Notes: a model not told the origin generated them from the sequence alone. A stretch of DNA of 17,683 nt from Clostridia bacterium (GCA_017454565.1 JAFTCS010000129.1:1-17683), one strand, 5' to 3'. Shown: positions 5,944 through 14,762, counted from the first letter of the stretch. A program made the numbers and translations.

Positions 5944-8763
5944 TCAAAGCATTCTTTTCAGATACTGACCTGTATATGAGGCTTCGCAGGCAGCTATTTC
6001 TTCGGGTGTGCCTGTCGCGATAACTGTACCGCCGCCGTCACCGCCTTCGGGACCTAACTCTATGATATGATCCGCCGTTTTGATGAGATCAAGATTGTGC
6101 TCGATGACCACTACCGTATTTCCGTTGTCCGCAAATTTTTGCAGCACCTCAATAAGCCTGTGCACGTCTGCAATGTGAAGTCCGGTGGTAGGCTCGTCAA
6201 GGATATAAATTGTCTTGCCGGTAGAACGCCTTGAAAGCTCTGATGCAAGCTTTATCCTCTGTGCCTCGCCGCCTGAAAGCGTAGTTGAAGGCTGGCCTAT
6301 CTTGATATAGCCGAGTCCGACGTCGTAAAGTGTGCGCAGCTTGTTGTATATCTTTGAGTGATTTGCAAAGAACTCGCATCCCTCTTCAACAGTCATTTCA
6401 AGAACGTCATATATCGACTTGCCGCGGTATTTTACTTCAAGAGTCTCGCGGTTATAGCGCTTTCCGCCGCAGACCTCACAGGGAACATAAACGTCCGGCA
6501 GAAAGTGCATCTCGATTTTGATGATACCGTCGCCCTGACAAGCCTCACATCTTCCGCCCTTTATATTGAATGAAAATCGTCCGGAGCTGAAGCCGTGTAT
6601 CTTTGCTTCATTCGTGTGGGCGAAAAGCTCACGGATATCAGTGAAAACACCGGTGTAGGTGGCAGGATTGGAACGCGGCGTTCTGCCTATGGGAGACTGG
6701 TTGATGTCTATTACCTTGTCAAGATATTCGATACCGGTAATTTTTTTACATTTGACCGGAAGAGGTCTGGCGCCGTTAAGGTCAGAGGAAAGCTGCTTGT
6801 AGAGTATCTCGTTTATCAGAGACGACTTTCCGGAGCCGGACACGCCCGTTACGCAGATAAATTTGCCAAGGGGCAGCTCCACGTCTATATTTTTAAGATT
6901 ATTCTGGTAAGCTCCGTATATTTTAAGGAACTTGCCGTTGCCCTCTCTCCTTTTTTCGGGCACAGGGATAGTAAGCCTTCTGCTGAGGTACTGACCCGTA
7001 AGCGAACGGTCACATGCCATTATTGCGTTTATATCGCCGGACGCGACCAGCTCACCGCCGTGTATGCCTGCGCCGGGACCGATATCTATTATATGATCGG
7101 CAGCTTTCATGGTATCCTCATCGTGCTCGACTACGATAACCGTATTGCCAAGATCGCGCAGATTTTTCAGAGTTGCAATAAGCTTGTCGTTGTCGCGCTG
7201 GTGAAGTCCTATGCTCGGCTCGTCAAGGATATAGAGCACTCCGGAAAGTGCGGAGCCTATCTGTGTGGCAAGCCTGATGCGCTGGCTCTCTCCGCCCGAA
7301 AGTGTACCCGCCGAACGCGAAAGAGTCAGGTAGGAAAGACCGACGCTCTGCAGAAAGCTGAGTCTGCTGTCTATCTCCTTTGTAATTGCTCCGGCGATCA
7401 TCTGTTCCCTGTCACTGAGACGGGAGTGATGCGAAAATTCAAGAGCCTGCTCTACGGACATGTCGCAGAATTCACTGATATTCATGCCTCCGACAGTCAC
7501 GGCAAGGCTTTCGGGGGAAAGTCGGCGGCCTTTGCAGGCGTCGCAGGGCACCGAGGACATGTAGCTTTCAATCTCCGCCTTGACCCATGAGCTTTGTGTC
7601 TCACGGAAACGGCGTTCAAGATTGTTTATGATTCCCTCAAACTCTGTCTGATATGTGCCCGAACCGTATTCGTTCCTTCTGTAAACGGTTATTTTCTCAC
7701 CCTTTGTACCGTAAAGCAGAATGTCCACCACATTTTCAGGCAGATCTTTTACAGGTGTGTCGAGGGAAAAACCGTAATGCTTTGCAAGCGCTTCAAAATA
7801 CATGGCGGCGATAGTGCTGCCTTCCATAGCCCAGCCGCTGCCCTTTATAGCTCCCTGTCTTACAGATTTTGTGGCATCGGGAATAATACGGTTTATATCT
7901 ATTTTCATAAACACCCCGAGACCCGTACATTTTTTGCAGGCGCCAAATGGATTATTGAACGAAAACATCCTCGGACTCAGCTCGTCAATGCTTACTCCGT
8001 GCTCAGGGCAGGCGTAATTCTGGGAGAAAAGTATATCCTCTCCCTCGTTCACCGCGGCAATAACAAGGCCGCCGGCAAGCTTTGAAGCGACTTCGACCGA
8101 ATCAGCCAGACGCGACCTGATATCGGGACGTATGACAAGCCTGTCCACCACTATTTCCACATTATGCTTCTTGTTTTTTTCCGGCTTCACCGGTTCGGAA
8201 AGATCGTAGATTATGCCGTCTATCCTTACACGCACAAAGCCGCTCTTTGCAGCGGATTCCAGTTCTTTCTGGTGCTCGCCCTTTTTTGCGCGCACTACGG
8301 GGGCAAGTATCTGTATTTTGGTGGATTCAGGCAGTTCAAGTATCTTGTCAACTATCTGATCAACCGTCTGCTGCCTGATCTCCCTGCCGCATATCGGGCA
8401 GTGCGGTATGCCGATCCTTGCATACATGAGTCGCAGGTAATCGTAAATTTCCGTAACCGTGCCCACTGTGGAGCGCGGGTTCTTTGAGGTGGTCTTCTGG
8501 TCAATGGAAATAGCCGGTGAAAGTCCGTCTATGCTGTCCACATCGGGCTTGTCCATCTGACCGAGGAACATTCTTGCGTAGGACGACAGTGATTCCACAT
8601 ACCTGCGCTGTCCCTCAGCGTAAAGGGTATCGAATGCCAGCGACGATTTTCCTGAGCCGGAAAGACCTGTCACCACCACAAGCTGATCCCTTGGTATTTC
8701 TACGTCTATATTTTTGAGATTATGCTCTCTTGCGCCCTTGACTACTATTTTTTTAAATGCCAT
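5944..8763 (-). CDS. uvrA: Excinuclease ABC subunit A
   Basis: UvrA is the damage-sensing ATPase of nucleotide excision repair; a dimer loads UvrB on lesions. The protein is 939 residues, matching the usual ~940. In order: Walker A GLSGSGKSS (33-41), first zinc module (252-279), first ABC signature LSGGESQ (488-494) and Walker B ILDEP (512-516). The second half has Walker A GVSGSGKSS (640-648), second zinc module with Cys739/742/762/765, signature LSGGEAQ (829-835) and Walker B ILDEP (854-858). The first zinc module reads C-P-E-H...CKKC, with His255 where many homologues have Cys. I chose the ATG at 8763: AAAAGGTG (8773-8780) lies about 9 nt upstream, whereas an in-frame GTG at 8775 lies inside that ribosome site. 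It follows ftsH closely after a stem-loop. uvrB and uvrC are not in the window. Confidence 0.97.
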   Translation of the reverse strand: MAFKKIVVKGAREHNLKNIDVEIPRDQLVVVTGLSGSGKSSLAFDTLYAEGQRRYVESLSSYARMFLGQMDKPDVDSIDGLSPAISIDQKTTSKNPRSTVGTVTEIYDYLRLMYARIGIPHCPICGREIRQQTVDQIVDKILELPESTKIQILAPVVRAKKGEHQKELESAAKSGFVRVRIDGIIYDLSEPVKPEKNKKHNVEIVVDRLVIRPDIRSRLADSVEVASKLAGGLVIAAVNEGEDILFSQNYACPEHGVSIDELSPRMFSFNNPFGACKKCTGLGVFMKIDINRIIPDATKSVRQGAIKGSGWAMEGSTIAAMYFEALAKHYGFSLDTPVKDLPENVVDILLYGTKGEKITVYRRNEYGSGTYQTEFEGIINNLERRFRETQSSWVKAEIESYMSSVPCDACKGRRLSPESLAVTVGGMNISEFCDMSVEQALEFSHHSRLSDREQMIAGAITKEIDSRLSFLQSVGLSYLTLSRSAGTLSGGESQRIRLATQIGSALSGVLYILDEPSIGLHQRDNDKLIATLKNLRDLGNTVIVVEHDEDTMKAADHIIDIGPGAGIHGGELVASGDINAIMACDRSLTGQYLSRRLTIPVPEKRREGNGKFLKIYGAYQNNLKNIDVELPLGKFICVTGVSGSGKSSLINEILYKQLSSDLNGARPLPVKCKKITGIEYLDKVIDINQSPIGRTPRSNPATYTGVFTDIRELFAHTNEAKIHGFSSGRFSFNIKGGRCEACQGDGIIKIEMHFLPDVYVPCEVCGGKRYNRETLEVKYRGKSIYDVLEMTVEEGCEFFANHSKIYNKLRTLYDVGLGYIKIGQPSTTLSGGEAQRIKLASELSRRSTGKTIYILDEPTTGLHIADVHRLIEVLQKFADNGNTVVVIEHNLDLIKTADHIIELGPEGGDGGGTVIATGTPEEIAACEASYTGQYLKRML

Positions 8764-8772
8764 AAGATCATT

Positions 8773-8780
8773 CACCTTTT
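8773..8780 (-). promoter_or_regulatory. Ribosome binding site that fixes the uvrA start
   Basis: The minus strand reads AAAAGGTG here, ending 9 nt before the ATG at 8763. The GTG at 8775-8773 is the last three bases of this same site, so it cannot use it. The shorter 939-residue reading is preferred. Confidence 0.7.
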
Positions 8781-8788
8781 AAACAGAT

Positions 8789-8812
8789 AAGGAGTGCGCT
8801 GCGGCACTCCTT
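8789..8812 (-). terminator. Stem-loop between ftsH and uvrA, weak terminator or processing site
   Basis: A perfect 9-bp GC-containing stem (8789-8797 with 8804-8812) with a 6-nt loop begins 7 nt after the ftsH stop codon. On the minus strand it is followed by ATCTGTTT rather than a clean T-run, and the uvrA ribosome site starts about 8 nt later. It could be a leaky terminator lowering uvrA relative to ftsH, an mRNA-stabilising 3' end, or an RNase cleavage boundary. The hairpin is certain; its role is not. Confidence 0.5.
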
Positions 8813-8819
8813 GGGATTA

Positions 8820-10769
8820 TTATTCTTCGTCAGAAGTATCGGTGCTTTCAGTCTCACTCTCAGCCTCAGACTCTGCATCATCTGTGAAAGAATCGGCTTC
8901 GTCCTCCTCTACGGGGATCTCCTTGCCCTCCATAGCGAAGCTGAACTGCTCGCCCGACATTTTTTCATGCTCAAACAGGAACTTTGCTACAATATGGAGC
9001 TGATCTATATGCTCGCGGAGTATCTTTTCGGTCTTTTCGTAACCGTCTGTGATATACTCCTTTACCTCCGAGTCGATCTTTGCGGCAGTCTCCTCTGAAT
9101 AGGTCTTGTTGTGACCGAATTCCTTGCCCAGGAATACCTCGCCGTCGGATGAACCGTAGGTTATCGGACCGAGCTTTTCGCTCATGCCGTACTTGGTTAT
9201 CATGGAGAACACAAGATTTGTTGCTCTTTCGATATCATTGGATGCACCGGTTGAGATATCGTCAAGGATGATAGCCTCAGCCACACGGCCGCCAAGGAGA
9301 ACAACGATCTCCTCCAGCATTTCCTTGCGTGAACGGTAGGACTTGTCCTCTGATGGCAGCGACATTGTAAAGCCGCCGGCCATGCCTCTGGGGATAATGG
9401 AGATCTGATGAACAGGATCCTGGGTAGTGCAGTAATAGGTAGCCACCGCATGACCTGCCTCATGGTACGCTGTGAGTTTTCTTTCCTTTTCGGACATGAC
9501 CCTGGATTTTTTCTCGGTGCCGACTACCACCTTGATGGTAGCCTCCTCGACCTCCTGCATGGTAATAGCCTTCTGGTTCTTTCTTGCTGCAAGAAGAGCA
9601 GCCTCATTCAACAGATTTTCAAGATCGGCACCGGTAAAGCCGGCTGTGGATTTTGCGATAGTTCTGAGTTCAACATCCGGAGCAAGGGGTTTACCCTTTG
9701 CGTGGACTTTGAGTATCTCTTCACGTCCCTTGATATCGGGTCTGCCTACAATGACCTGTCTGTCAAAACGACCCGGACGCATAAGTGCTGGGTCAAGAAT
9801 ATCAGGACGGTTAGTTGCTGCTATCATTATGACTCCTTCGTTTGCACCGAAGCCGTCCATCTCGACAAGCAGCTGGTTAAGGGTCTGCTCACGCTCGTCA
9901 TGGCCGCCGCCCAGACCTGCACCTCTCTGACGGCCTACTGCGTCGATCTCATCAATGAAAATGATACACGGTGAGTTCTTCTTTGCCTGGTCGAAGAGAT
10001 CTCTTACTCTTGAAGCACCGACACCGACGAACATTTCAACAAAGTCAGAACCGGAAATCGAGAAGAACGGTACGCCTGCCTCACCTGCAACGGCTCTTGC
10101 AAGCAGCGTTTTACCTGTTCCGGGAGGGCCGACGAGAAGAACGCCCTTTGGTATTCTTGCACCAAGCTCGTTATACTTCTTGGGGTCTTTCAGAAACTCC
10201 ACTATCTCACGCAGTTCTTCCTTTTCCTCATCGGCGCCTGCCACATCGGCAAAGGTAGTCTTGCGTTTTTCATCGGTCATGTTCTTGATCTTTGCCTTGC
10301 CGAAGCCCATCTGCTTGCCGGCATCGCCCAGACCGCCCGAAAGCCTTCTCATAAAGAATATCCACACGCCTGCAAGCAGAGCAATAAGGATAAGGTTGGG
10401 CAGGAAATTGAGCCACCAGGAATTATCCGTTGCCTGCTTCCAGTCGTACTTCATGGGAGCATCAGGATGATCCGTGTTGTATTTGTCAACATAGTCGTCA
10501 ATAGACTCAAGGAAGATCCCGATGCTGGCAACGTAGGTCTTTAGCTCGGTCTTGTTCTTGTAGGGAGTATTCAGCTTCATGTTCAGCTCGCCGGAGCCGA
10601 AGTCAAGCTTATACTCCGTGACCTGCTGATTTTTGAACATGTAGATGATATCAGATGTCGGATACTCCTCCTTGGGCTGCATTGTGAATACCAGTGATAT
10701 CACAATGATGAGCACGATCGGGATACCGAGATAGATCAGCAGATTTCTGATTGTTTTCTTGTTTTCCAA
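8820..10769 (-). CDS. ftsH: ATP-dependent zinc metalloprotease FtsH
   Basis: A membrane-anchored AAA+ protease that degrades misfolded membrane proteins and short-lived regulators. The 649 residues show TM1 (about 10-28), an extracytoplasmic domain (about 31-118), TM2 (about 120-139) and an AAA module with Walker A GPPGTGKT (214-221), Walker B FIDEID (271-276) and RPGRFDR in the second region of homology. The M41 protease domain has the zinc site HEAGH (436-440), with Asp512 in the GASND segment as the likely third ligand. The tail from about 618 is very acidic (Glu/Asp/Ser/Thr), typical of variable FtsH ends. The start is TTG, since no ATG or GTG precedes TM1 in frame. A good AAGGAG lies about 10 nt upstream. 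It follows hpt by 57 nt, the same order (tilS, hpt, ftsH) as in Bacillus. Confidence 0.97.
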   Translation of the reverse strand: MENKKTIRNLLIYLGIPIVLIIVISLVFTMQPKEEYPTSDIIYMFKNQQVTEYKLDFGSGELNMKLNTPYKNKTELKTYVASIGIFLESIDDYVDKYNTDHPDAPMKYDWKQATDNSWWLNFLPNLILIALLAGVWIFFMRRLSGGLGDAGKQMGFGKAKIKNMTDEKRKTTFADVAGADEEKEELREIVEFLKDPKKYNELGARIPKGVLLVGPPGTGKTLLARAVAGEAGVPFFSISGSDFVEMFVGVGASRVRDLFDQAKKNSPCIIFIDEIDAVGRQRGAGLGGGHDEREQTLNQLLVEMDGFGANEGVIMIAATNRPDILDPALMRPGRFDRQVIVGRPDIKGREEILKVHAKGKPLAPDVELRTIAKSTAGFTGADLENLLNEAALLAARKNQKAITMQEVEEATIKVVVGTEKKSRVMSEKERKLTAYHEAGHAVATYYCTTQDPVHQISIIPRGMAGGFTMSLPSEDKSYRSRKEMLEEIVVLLGGRVAEAIILDDISTGASNDIERATNLVFSMITKYGMSEKLGPITYGSSDGEVFLGKEFGHNKTYSEETAAKIDSEVKEYITDGYEKTEKILREHIDQLHIVAKFLFEHEKMSGEQFSFAMEGKEIPVEEDEADSFTDDAESEAESETESTDTSDEE

Positions 10770-10826
10770 ACAATTGTCACTCCTTTTTTATTGCGCATTT
10801 ACAGCAGCGCAGCTTTGCCTTTATGT

Positions 10827-11369
10827 TCAGGAATAGATCTCTGATTTCAGCACACCGACATAAGGAAGGTTCCTGTATCTCTCGCTGTAGTCAAGACCAT
10901 ATCCCACTATGAAAAGATCGTCTATGACCTTGCCCGTGTAATCGGCCGTTACAGGCTTTTTCCTTCTGCCGGGTTTGTCAAACAGAGTGCAGATGCGCAC
11001 AGATGCGGCACCCTTTGAAAGCAGATGTTCCTTTATGACTGAAAGTGTGTTGCCGGTATCAAGGATATCCTCAACTACGAGGACATGTCTCTCCTTAATG
11101 TTGCAGGAAACGTCCTTGACGATCCTGACCTGACCGGAAGAAACAGAACTGCTGCCGTAACTGGATGCCTGCATGAAGTCAAGCTGCACTCCGTCAACGG
11201 TTATCTTCCTGAGAAGATCGGCAACGAAGATCGCGCTTCCTTTCAGCACACCAATTACGACCAGTTCCTTGTCCTCGTAGTCCGCATTTATTTTAGCGGC
11301 TATTTCAGCAACGGTCCTGGCAAGTTCTTCTTCATTCATCAGTTCTTCAAAAACGTCATTATGCAGCAT
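10827..11369 (-). CDS. hpt: Hypoxanthine phosphoribosyltransferase
   Basis: The enzyme salvages hypoxanthine (and usually guanine) with PRPP to give IMP or GMP. The 180-residue length is normal for bacterial HPRT. Motifs: the loop LKGS (42-45) that binds pyrophosphate, the flexible SYGSSSVSSG loop (70-79) closing over the active site, the PRPP signature VVEDILDTGNTL (98-109) with the Glu100-Asp101 pair, and GYGLDYSERYRNLPYVGVL (156-174) for base recognition. The frame stays open 43 codons upstream into tilS, but I start at the ATG at 11369. It has AAAGGATG about 9 nt upstream, and the upstream extension has no family resemblance. The gap to tilS is 41 nt and to ftsH 57 nt, so co-transcription is likely. 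In Bacillus the equivalent protein associates with FtsH and TilS genes in the same order. Confidence 0.96.
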   Translation of the reverse strand: MLHNDVFEELMNEEELARTVAEIAAKINADYEDKELVVIGVLKGSAIFVADLLRKITVDGVQLDFMQASSYGSSSVSSGQVRIVKDVSCNIKERHVLVVEDILDTGNTLSVIKEHLLSKGAASVRICTLFDKPGRRKKPVTADYTGKVIDDLFIVGYGLDYSERYRNLPYVGVLKSEIYS

Positions 11370-11376
11370 TTTACAA

Positions 11377-11385
11377 CATCCTTTC
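11377..11385 (-). promoter_or_regulatory. Ribosome binding site that fixes the hpt start
   Basis: The minus strand reads GAAAGGATG, with its AGGA core ending 9 nt before the ATG at 11369. It sits in the short gap after the tilS stop codon and supports the 180-residue form over the longer open frame. Confidence 0.75.
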
Positions 11386-11410
11386 TTTTGCAGTATATAA
11401 TTCAGGGGAA

Positions 11411-12757
11411 TTATCCGATTTCTTCGCGTATCAGCAGCACTTTTTGCGTGGAAACACTCACCATGCACTCTTCCGACGGGCCTATGGTGCTTATCCACAG
11501 TACGCGGCTGCCGTCTGCAAGAAGCATCAGCGACGACCTGTTCTCCTGCGGGATTTTCAATTCCGTAAAAAGCTTCCTCACAGGCTTAGTGACATTCCTG
11601 TACGGGAGTCTGAAGCTGTCTCCGCTTTGTCTGATGCGGAAAACACCTGTCAATGGTATTTTATCATAATCGAGCGCTTCATAAAACAGTTTTTTTCTGA
11701 TTTTTTGTAAATTTTTATACTCTTCTATGTTAACAATTTCAAGTGTGTACTTTTTTCCACATATAATCGTCGGTTCCGCCATATTAAAAGGTATAATATT
11801 CTGGCTGTCGGATCCATCGCGGCGGGTTATCCGGAAGATACCCTGACTTGCTATTGCATAAACACCGTTTCTTATCTCTACCGCACCACCATTATACACA
11901 ATTCTTCTCATAAGTTCAATATGCTTTGCTTCGGGAATTAGTGTATATTTCGCGCACAGCTTTCTTACAGAAGCGGAAAATATTGCCTTTGGCAGCTCCG
12001 AAAGCATTTTTGCACTGTAACCGCCGTTAACGGCGGCAGCTTCAAGTGCCGACCGGGCCTGAGCGTCGAGATAGCTCTCCGCATCTCTGAGATGTTCTGT
12101 CATACTGCTTACGGCGGATTCAAATGCGGGATTTATCTGCCTGAGCACAGGCATTACGTCAAGCCGGAGCTTGTTGCGGGTATATTCGCGGGTAAGATTT
12201 GAACTGTCGGTGACGAAATCAATGCGGTTTTTACGGCAGTAGGATTCGATTTCTTCTCTGGTACAGCATATAAGCGGTCGTATGATATTATCCCTGACCG
12301 GCGGAATACCGCACAGTCCGGAGATCCCGCTGCCCCTTGTCAGATTGAAAAGAACCGTTTCTGCATTGTCAGAGGCGGTATGAGCCGTAGCTATCTTTGC
12401 GCCGAGTTTTGCCGCCTTTTCCTCGAAGAATCTGTATCTGACCTCTCTGCCGCATTGTTCGGTGCCTATTTTACGTTTCAGAGCCTCTGCCCTGATATCC
12501 TTATGCAGCACGAAAAGCGGAACATCAAACCGTTTGCACAGTTCCAAAGCAAAGCGTTCGTCCCTGTCGGCCTCTTCTCCTCTTAACTGATGATTGACAT
12601 GGCAGGCATATACTGTGATATCCATACTCTCCCTGAGTGAACAGAGAAAACACAGCAGTGCACAGGAATCCGCGCCGCCGGAAAGACCCACTATAACGCT
12701 CTCGCCTTTCGTAAGCATATTATATTGATTGATCGTATTTTTAGCTTTATTGTCCAT
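11411..12757 (-). CDS. tilS: tRNA(Ile)-lysidine synthetase
   Basis: TilS modifies the CAU anticodon wobble cytidine of one tRNA-Ile with lysine and ATP, changing both charging and decoding from Met to Ile. It is normally essential. The 448-residue protein has the N-type PP-loop SGGADS (26-31), then VNHQLRG, the EQCGREVRYRFFEE helix, and TAHTASDNAETVLFNLTRGSG, the family's conserved catalytic segment. TDSSN and TRNKLR follow. The last ~75 residues form the TilS C-terminal domain (GDSFRLPYRNVTKPVRKLF). The frame is open 29 codons further into dnaB, but family N-termini have about 20-25 residues before the PP-loop, which favours the ATG at 12757. That ATG overlaps the dnaB end by 11 nt (ATGGACAATAA) and has no obvious ribosome site, so translational coupling to dnaB is likely. 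Confidence 0.95.
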   Translation of the reverse strand: MDNKAKNTINQYNMLTKGESVIVGLSGGADSCALLCFLCSLRESMDITVYACHVNHQLRGEEADRDERFALELCKRFDVPLFVLHKDIRAEALKRKIGTEQCGREVRYRFFEEKAAKLGAKIATAHTASDNAETVLFNLTRGSGISGLCGIPPVRDNIIRPLICCTREEIESYCRKNRIDFVTDSSNLTREYTRNKLRLDVMPVLRQINPAFESAVSSMTEHLRDAESYLDAQARSALEAAAVNGGYSAKMLSELPKAIFSASVRKLCAKYTLIPEAKHIELMRRIVYNGGAVEIRNGVYAIASQGIFRITRRDGSDSQNIIPFNMAEPTIICGKKYTLEIVNIEEYKNLQKIRKKLFYEALDYDKIPLTGVFRIRQSGDSFRLPYRNVTKPVRKLFTELKIPQENRSSLMLLADGSRVLWISTIGPSEECMVSVSTQKVLLIREEIG

Positions 12758-14114
12758 TATCTGTTGTGACTGCGGTAAAGCGCATGAACTCACCCTGCCA
12801 GTGCAGCGGTACCGAACGGGTCTCGCCGTGTCTGTTTTTGGCAACTATGCACTCTCCGCTGTTTTTGTCTGTGTTCTCGTCTGCACCCTCGGTATTTTTA
12901 TAATAGTCCTCACGATACAGAAAAAGCACGATATCGGCATCCTGCTCGATAGAACCGGAATCTCTCAGGTCAGAGAGCTGGGGCTTGTGCTCGGCTCTCT
13001 GCTCGCTTGCACGTGAGAGCTGCGAAAGGGTTATTACGGGAACATCCAATTCCTTTGCAAGTATTTTAAGGTTTCTTGTTATCTCGGATATTTCCTGCAC
13101 ACGGTTGTCTATCCTGCGCGATGCTGACATGAGCTGCAGATAGTCTATTATAAGCAGGTCAATGCCCTTTAAACGTCTGAGCTTTGCCTTGATCTCAGGC
13201 ACATTGATACCCGGAGTGTCATCAAGGTACAGTTCTGTTTTACCTAAAACATCGCCCGCTTCGATCAGCCTTATCCATTCGTCTGCGCTGAGTTTGCCTG
13301 TTCTCAGGGTAGTACCGGAAATAAGCGCCTCCATTGAAAGAAGTCTGGAGGCAAGCTGCTCCTTTGTCATTTCAAGTGAGAAAAACGCGACCTTGCGCCT
13401 GCATTTCATAGCAACGTGCTTGGCGATATTCAGCGCAAAACTGGTTTTTCCCATACCAGGACGCGCTGCAAGCAGGATAAGGTCTGAGCGGTTAAGTCCG
13501 GTTATAACATTGTCAAGCAGGCCTATGCCTGTGGGTATGCCCTTGTATTGCTCGCTTTGCTCGGAATTGAGCAGGTCAAGCCTTACAAATGTCTCAAGAA
13601 TAACCTCATTTATGGGCCGGAGTCCTCCCTTGCTCCTGCTGTCGCGTATTTCAAAGATCCTCTGTTCAGCTGAGTCGATGACCTTTGCGATCTCATCACC
13701 GGCAGAAGATGCGTCATCGATTATCTCACGGGAGGAGACAATAAGGCTCCTGAGCATGTATTTGTCCTTGACAATGTTTGCATAATCCCTGACCCTTTTT
13801 ATTGACGGACAGAAATCGGCAAGATTCAGGAGATATGCCTTTGTATCGCCGTCCGAAATATCGCGCTTTCCGCTGAGACTGTTCAGCACCGTGACAATAT
13901 CAACAGGTTTGCTCAGCGTGAAAAGCTCTATCATGGTATTGTATATTTCTTTGTGGGTCGCAAGATAAAAATAATCGCCTGACGGGAGTATCTCCATAGC
14001 AATGGCAAGGGCTTCGGTATCCATAAGTATTGCGCCGAGAACTGCCTGCTCGGCTTCTGAGTTGTACGGCAGATTAAGACCATCAGTCGCATTGCCGACT
14101 TCAACAGTATCCAT
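12747..14114 (-). CDS. dnaB: Replicative DNA helicase DnaB (DnaC of Bacillus)
   Basis: The hexameric helicase unwinds DNA at the replication fork and recruits primase. It has 455 residues, normal for the family. The N-terminal domain (about 14-115) starts with the typical PYNSEAEQAVLGAIL. A linker leads to the RecA-like C-terminal domain from about 185. That domain carries Walker A ARPGMGKT (217-224), the FFSLEM segment (244-249), Walker B LLIIDYLQLM (320-329), and LSQLSRASEQR followed by RDSGSIEQDAD (384-394). The end AKNRHGETRSVPLHW is characteristic. No intein or insertion is visible. The ATG has AAGGTG about 6 nt upstream. It lies 141 nt after rplI, as in many Firmicutes, and its last codons overlap tilS. 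Confidence 0.97.
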   Translation of the reverse strand: MDTVEVGNATDGLNLPYNSEAEQAVLGAILMDTEALAIAMEILPSGDYFYLATHKEIYNTMIELFTLSKPVDIVTVLNSLSGKRDISDGDTKAYLLNLADFCPSIKRVRDYANIVKDKYMLRSLIVSSREIIDDASSAGDEIAKVIDSAEQRIFEIRDSRSKGGLRPINEVILETFVRLDLLNSEQSEQYKGIPTGIGLLDNVITGLNRSDLILLAARPGMGKTSFALNIAKHVAMKCRRKVAFFSLEMTKEQLASRLLSMEALISGTTLRTGKLSADEWIRLIEAGDVLGKTELYLDDTPGINVPEIKAKLRRLKGIDLLIIDYLQLMSASRRIDNRVQEISEITRNLKILAKELDVPVITLSQLSRASEQRAEHKPQLSDLRDSGSIEQDADIVLFLYREDYYKNTEGADENTDKNSGECIVAKNRHGETRSVPLHWQGEFMRFTAVTTDNGQ

Positions 14115-14214
14115 TTAATCACCTTTATCCTGACTGCTGCTGTGAGCGAAGAAGCATGTTAAAATGTTCCCGCACTTTTTAGTGTTCCAAGAGCAAATTG
14201 GTATAAACATAGAA

Positions 14215-14244
14215 TAATTCGGAATCCGAATGAACTCCGAATTA
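14215..14244 (-). terminator. Stem-loop after rplI, possible weak terminator
   Basis: A 9-bp stem (14215-14223 with 14236-14244) with a 12-nt loop starts 11 nt after the rplI stop. On the minus strand it is followed by ATTCTATGTTTAT, not a clean T-run. The arms (TAATTCGGA and complement) have a moderate AT content, so it may only partly stop transcription before dnaB. The next 100 nt up to dnaB show no convincing promoter. Confidence 0.45.
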
Positions 14245-14255
14245 CTCAGTTAAGA

Positions 14256-14705
14256 TCACGCCTGCTCTTTTACCATGACCTTTATATTTGCGCATATACC
14301 TGTGTAAAGCTTGATCTCGCAGTTGTAGGTGCCGAAAGCCTTTATGTCGCTTTCAAGAACAACTTTGCGCTTGTCAACTGCTATGCCGAACTTCTGGGCA
14401 ACTGCCGCTGCGACCTCTTTGTTTGTAACGGAACCGAAGAGTCTGCCGCCCTGACCTGCCTTTGCTGTCATCTCAATGACCTGACCTTCAAGCTTTTCGG
14501 CGTTTGCTTTTGCTTCGGCGGTCTCAACAGCTATCTTGTGCTGCTTTGACTGCTCGGCGTTTTTCAGCTCGTTAAGAGCCTGAGCGTCGGCTTCTCTGGC
14601 AAGCTTTCTGGGAAGAAGGAAGTTTCTTGCGTAACCGTCTGAAACATTGGCAAGCTCGCCCTTCTTTCCTGTTCCCTTAACATCCTGTAAAAGAATGACT
14701 TTCAT
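14256..14705 (-). CDS. rplI: 50S ribosomal protein L9
   Basis: L9 binds 23S rRNA at the base of the L1 stalk and helps limit frameshifting. The 149 residues match the family. The N-terminal domain begins MKVILLQDVKGTGKKGE and contains the family signature GYARNFLLPRKLA at about 24-36. A long Ala/Lys/Glu-rich connecting helix (about 40-75) follows. The C-terminal rRNA-binding domain contains GRLFGSVTNKEVA. The ATG has a GAGGA site 7-8 nt upstream. It sits between the gdpP-like gene (88-nt gap) and dnaB, the standard Firmicutes neighbourhood. Confidence 0.97.
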   Translation of the reverse strand: MKVILLQDVKGTGKKGELANVSDGYARNFLLPRKLAREADAQALNELKNAEQSKQHKIAVETAEAKANAEKLEGQVIEMTAKAGQGGRLFGSVTNKEVAAAVAQKFGIAVDKRKVVLESDIKAFGTYNCEIKLYTGICANIKVMVKEQA

Positions 14706-14742
14706 TTCAATTTCCTCTTTTCTTATTATTATTGGATAAAAC

Positions 14743-14762
14743 CCGGCCGTTTATTTTGCCGG
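14743..14762 (-). promoter_or_regulatory. Small GC hairpin in the rplI leader
   Basis: The arms CCGGC (14743-14747) and GCCGG (14758-14762) enclose a 10-nt loop in the 88-nt gap between the gdpP-like gene and rplI. On the minus strand it is followed by GGTTTTATCC, so a weak attenuator is conceivable. Five pairs only; a regulatory role is speculative. Confidence 0.25.

Noticed and set aside
6595..8085. Two long plus-strand open frames (331 and 163 codons) opposite uvrA
   Set aside because: They lie wholly antisense to a clear uvrA, show no family resemblance or signal, and result from the codon bias of the minus-strand gene.
8764..8775. GTG start for uvrA giving 943 residues
   Set aside because: The GTG is part of the AAAAGGTG ribosome site itself; the ATG four codons later has proper spacing.
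9408..10470. Several 150-190 codon plus-strand frames opposite ftsH
   Set aside because: Mutually overlapping shadows of a strongly conserved AAA+ protease gene.
10770..10826. TGCGC/GCGCA hairpin between hpt and ftsH
   Set aside because: Only 5 bp with a 10-nt loop and no U-tract; not convincing as a terminator.
11370..11498. N-terminal extension of hpt by 43 codons
   Set aside because: It overlaps the tilS end, has no HPRT resemblance, and a good ribosome site precedes the internal ATG at 11369.
12758..12844. N-terminal extension of tilS by 29 codons
   Set aside because: It lies inside dnaB coding sequence and would give an atypically long segment before the PP-loop.
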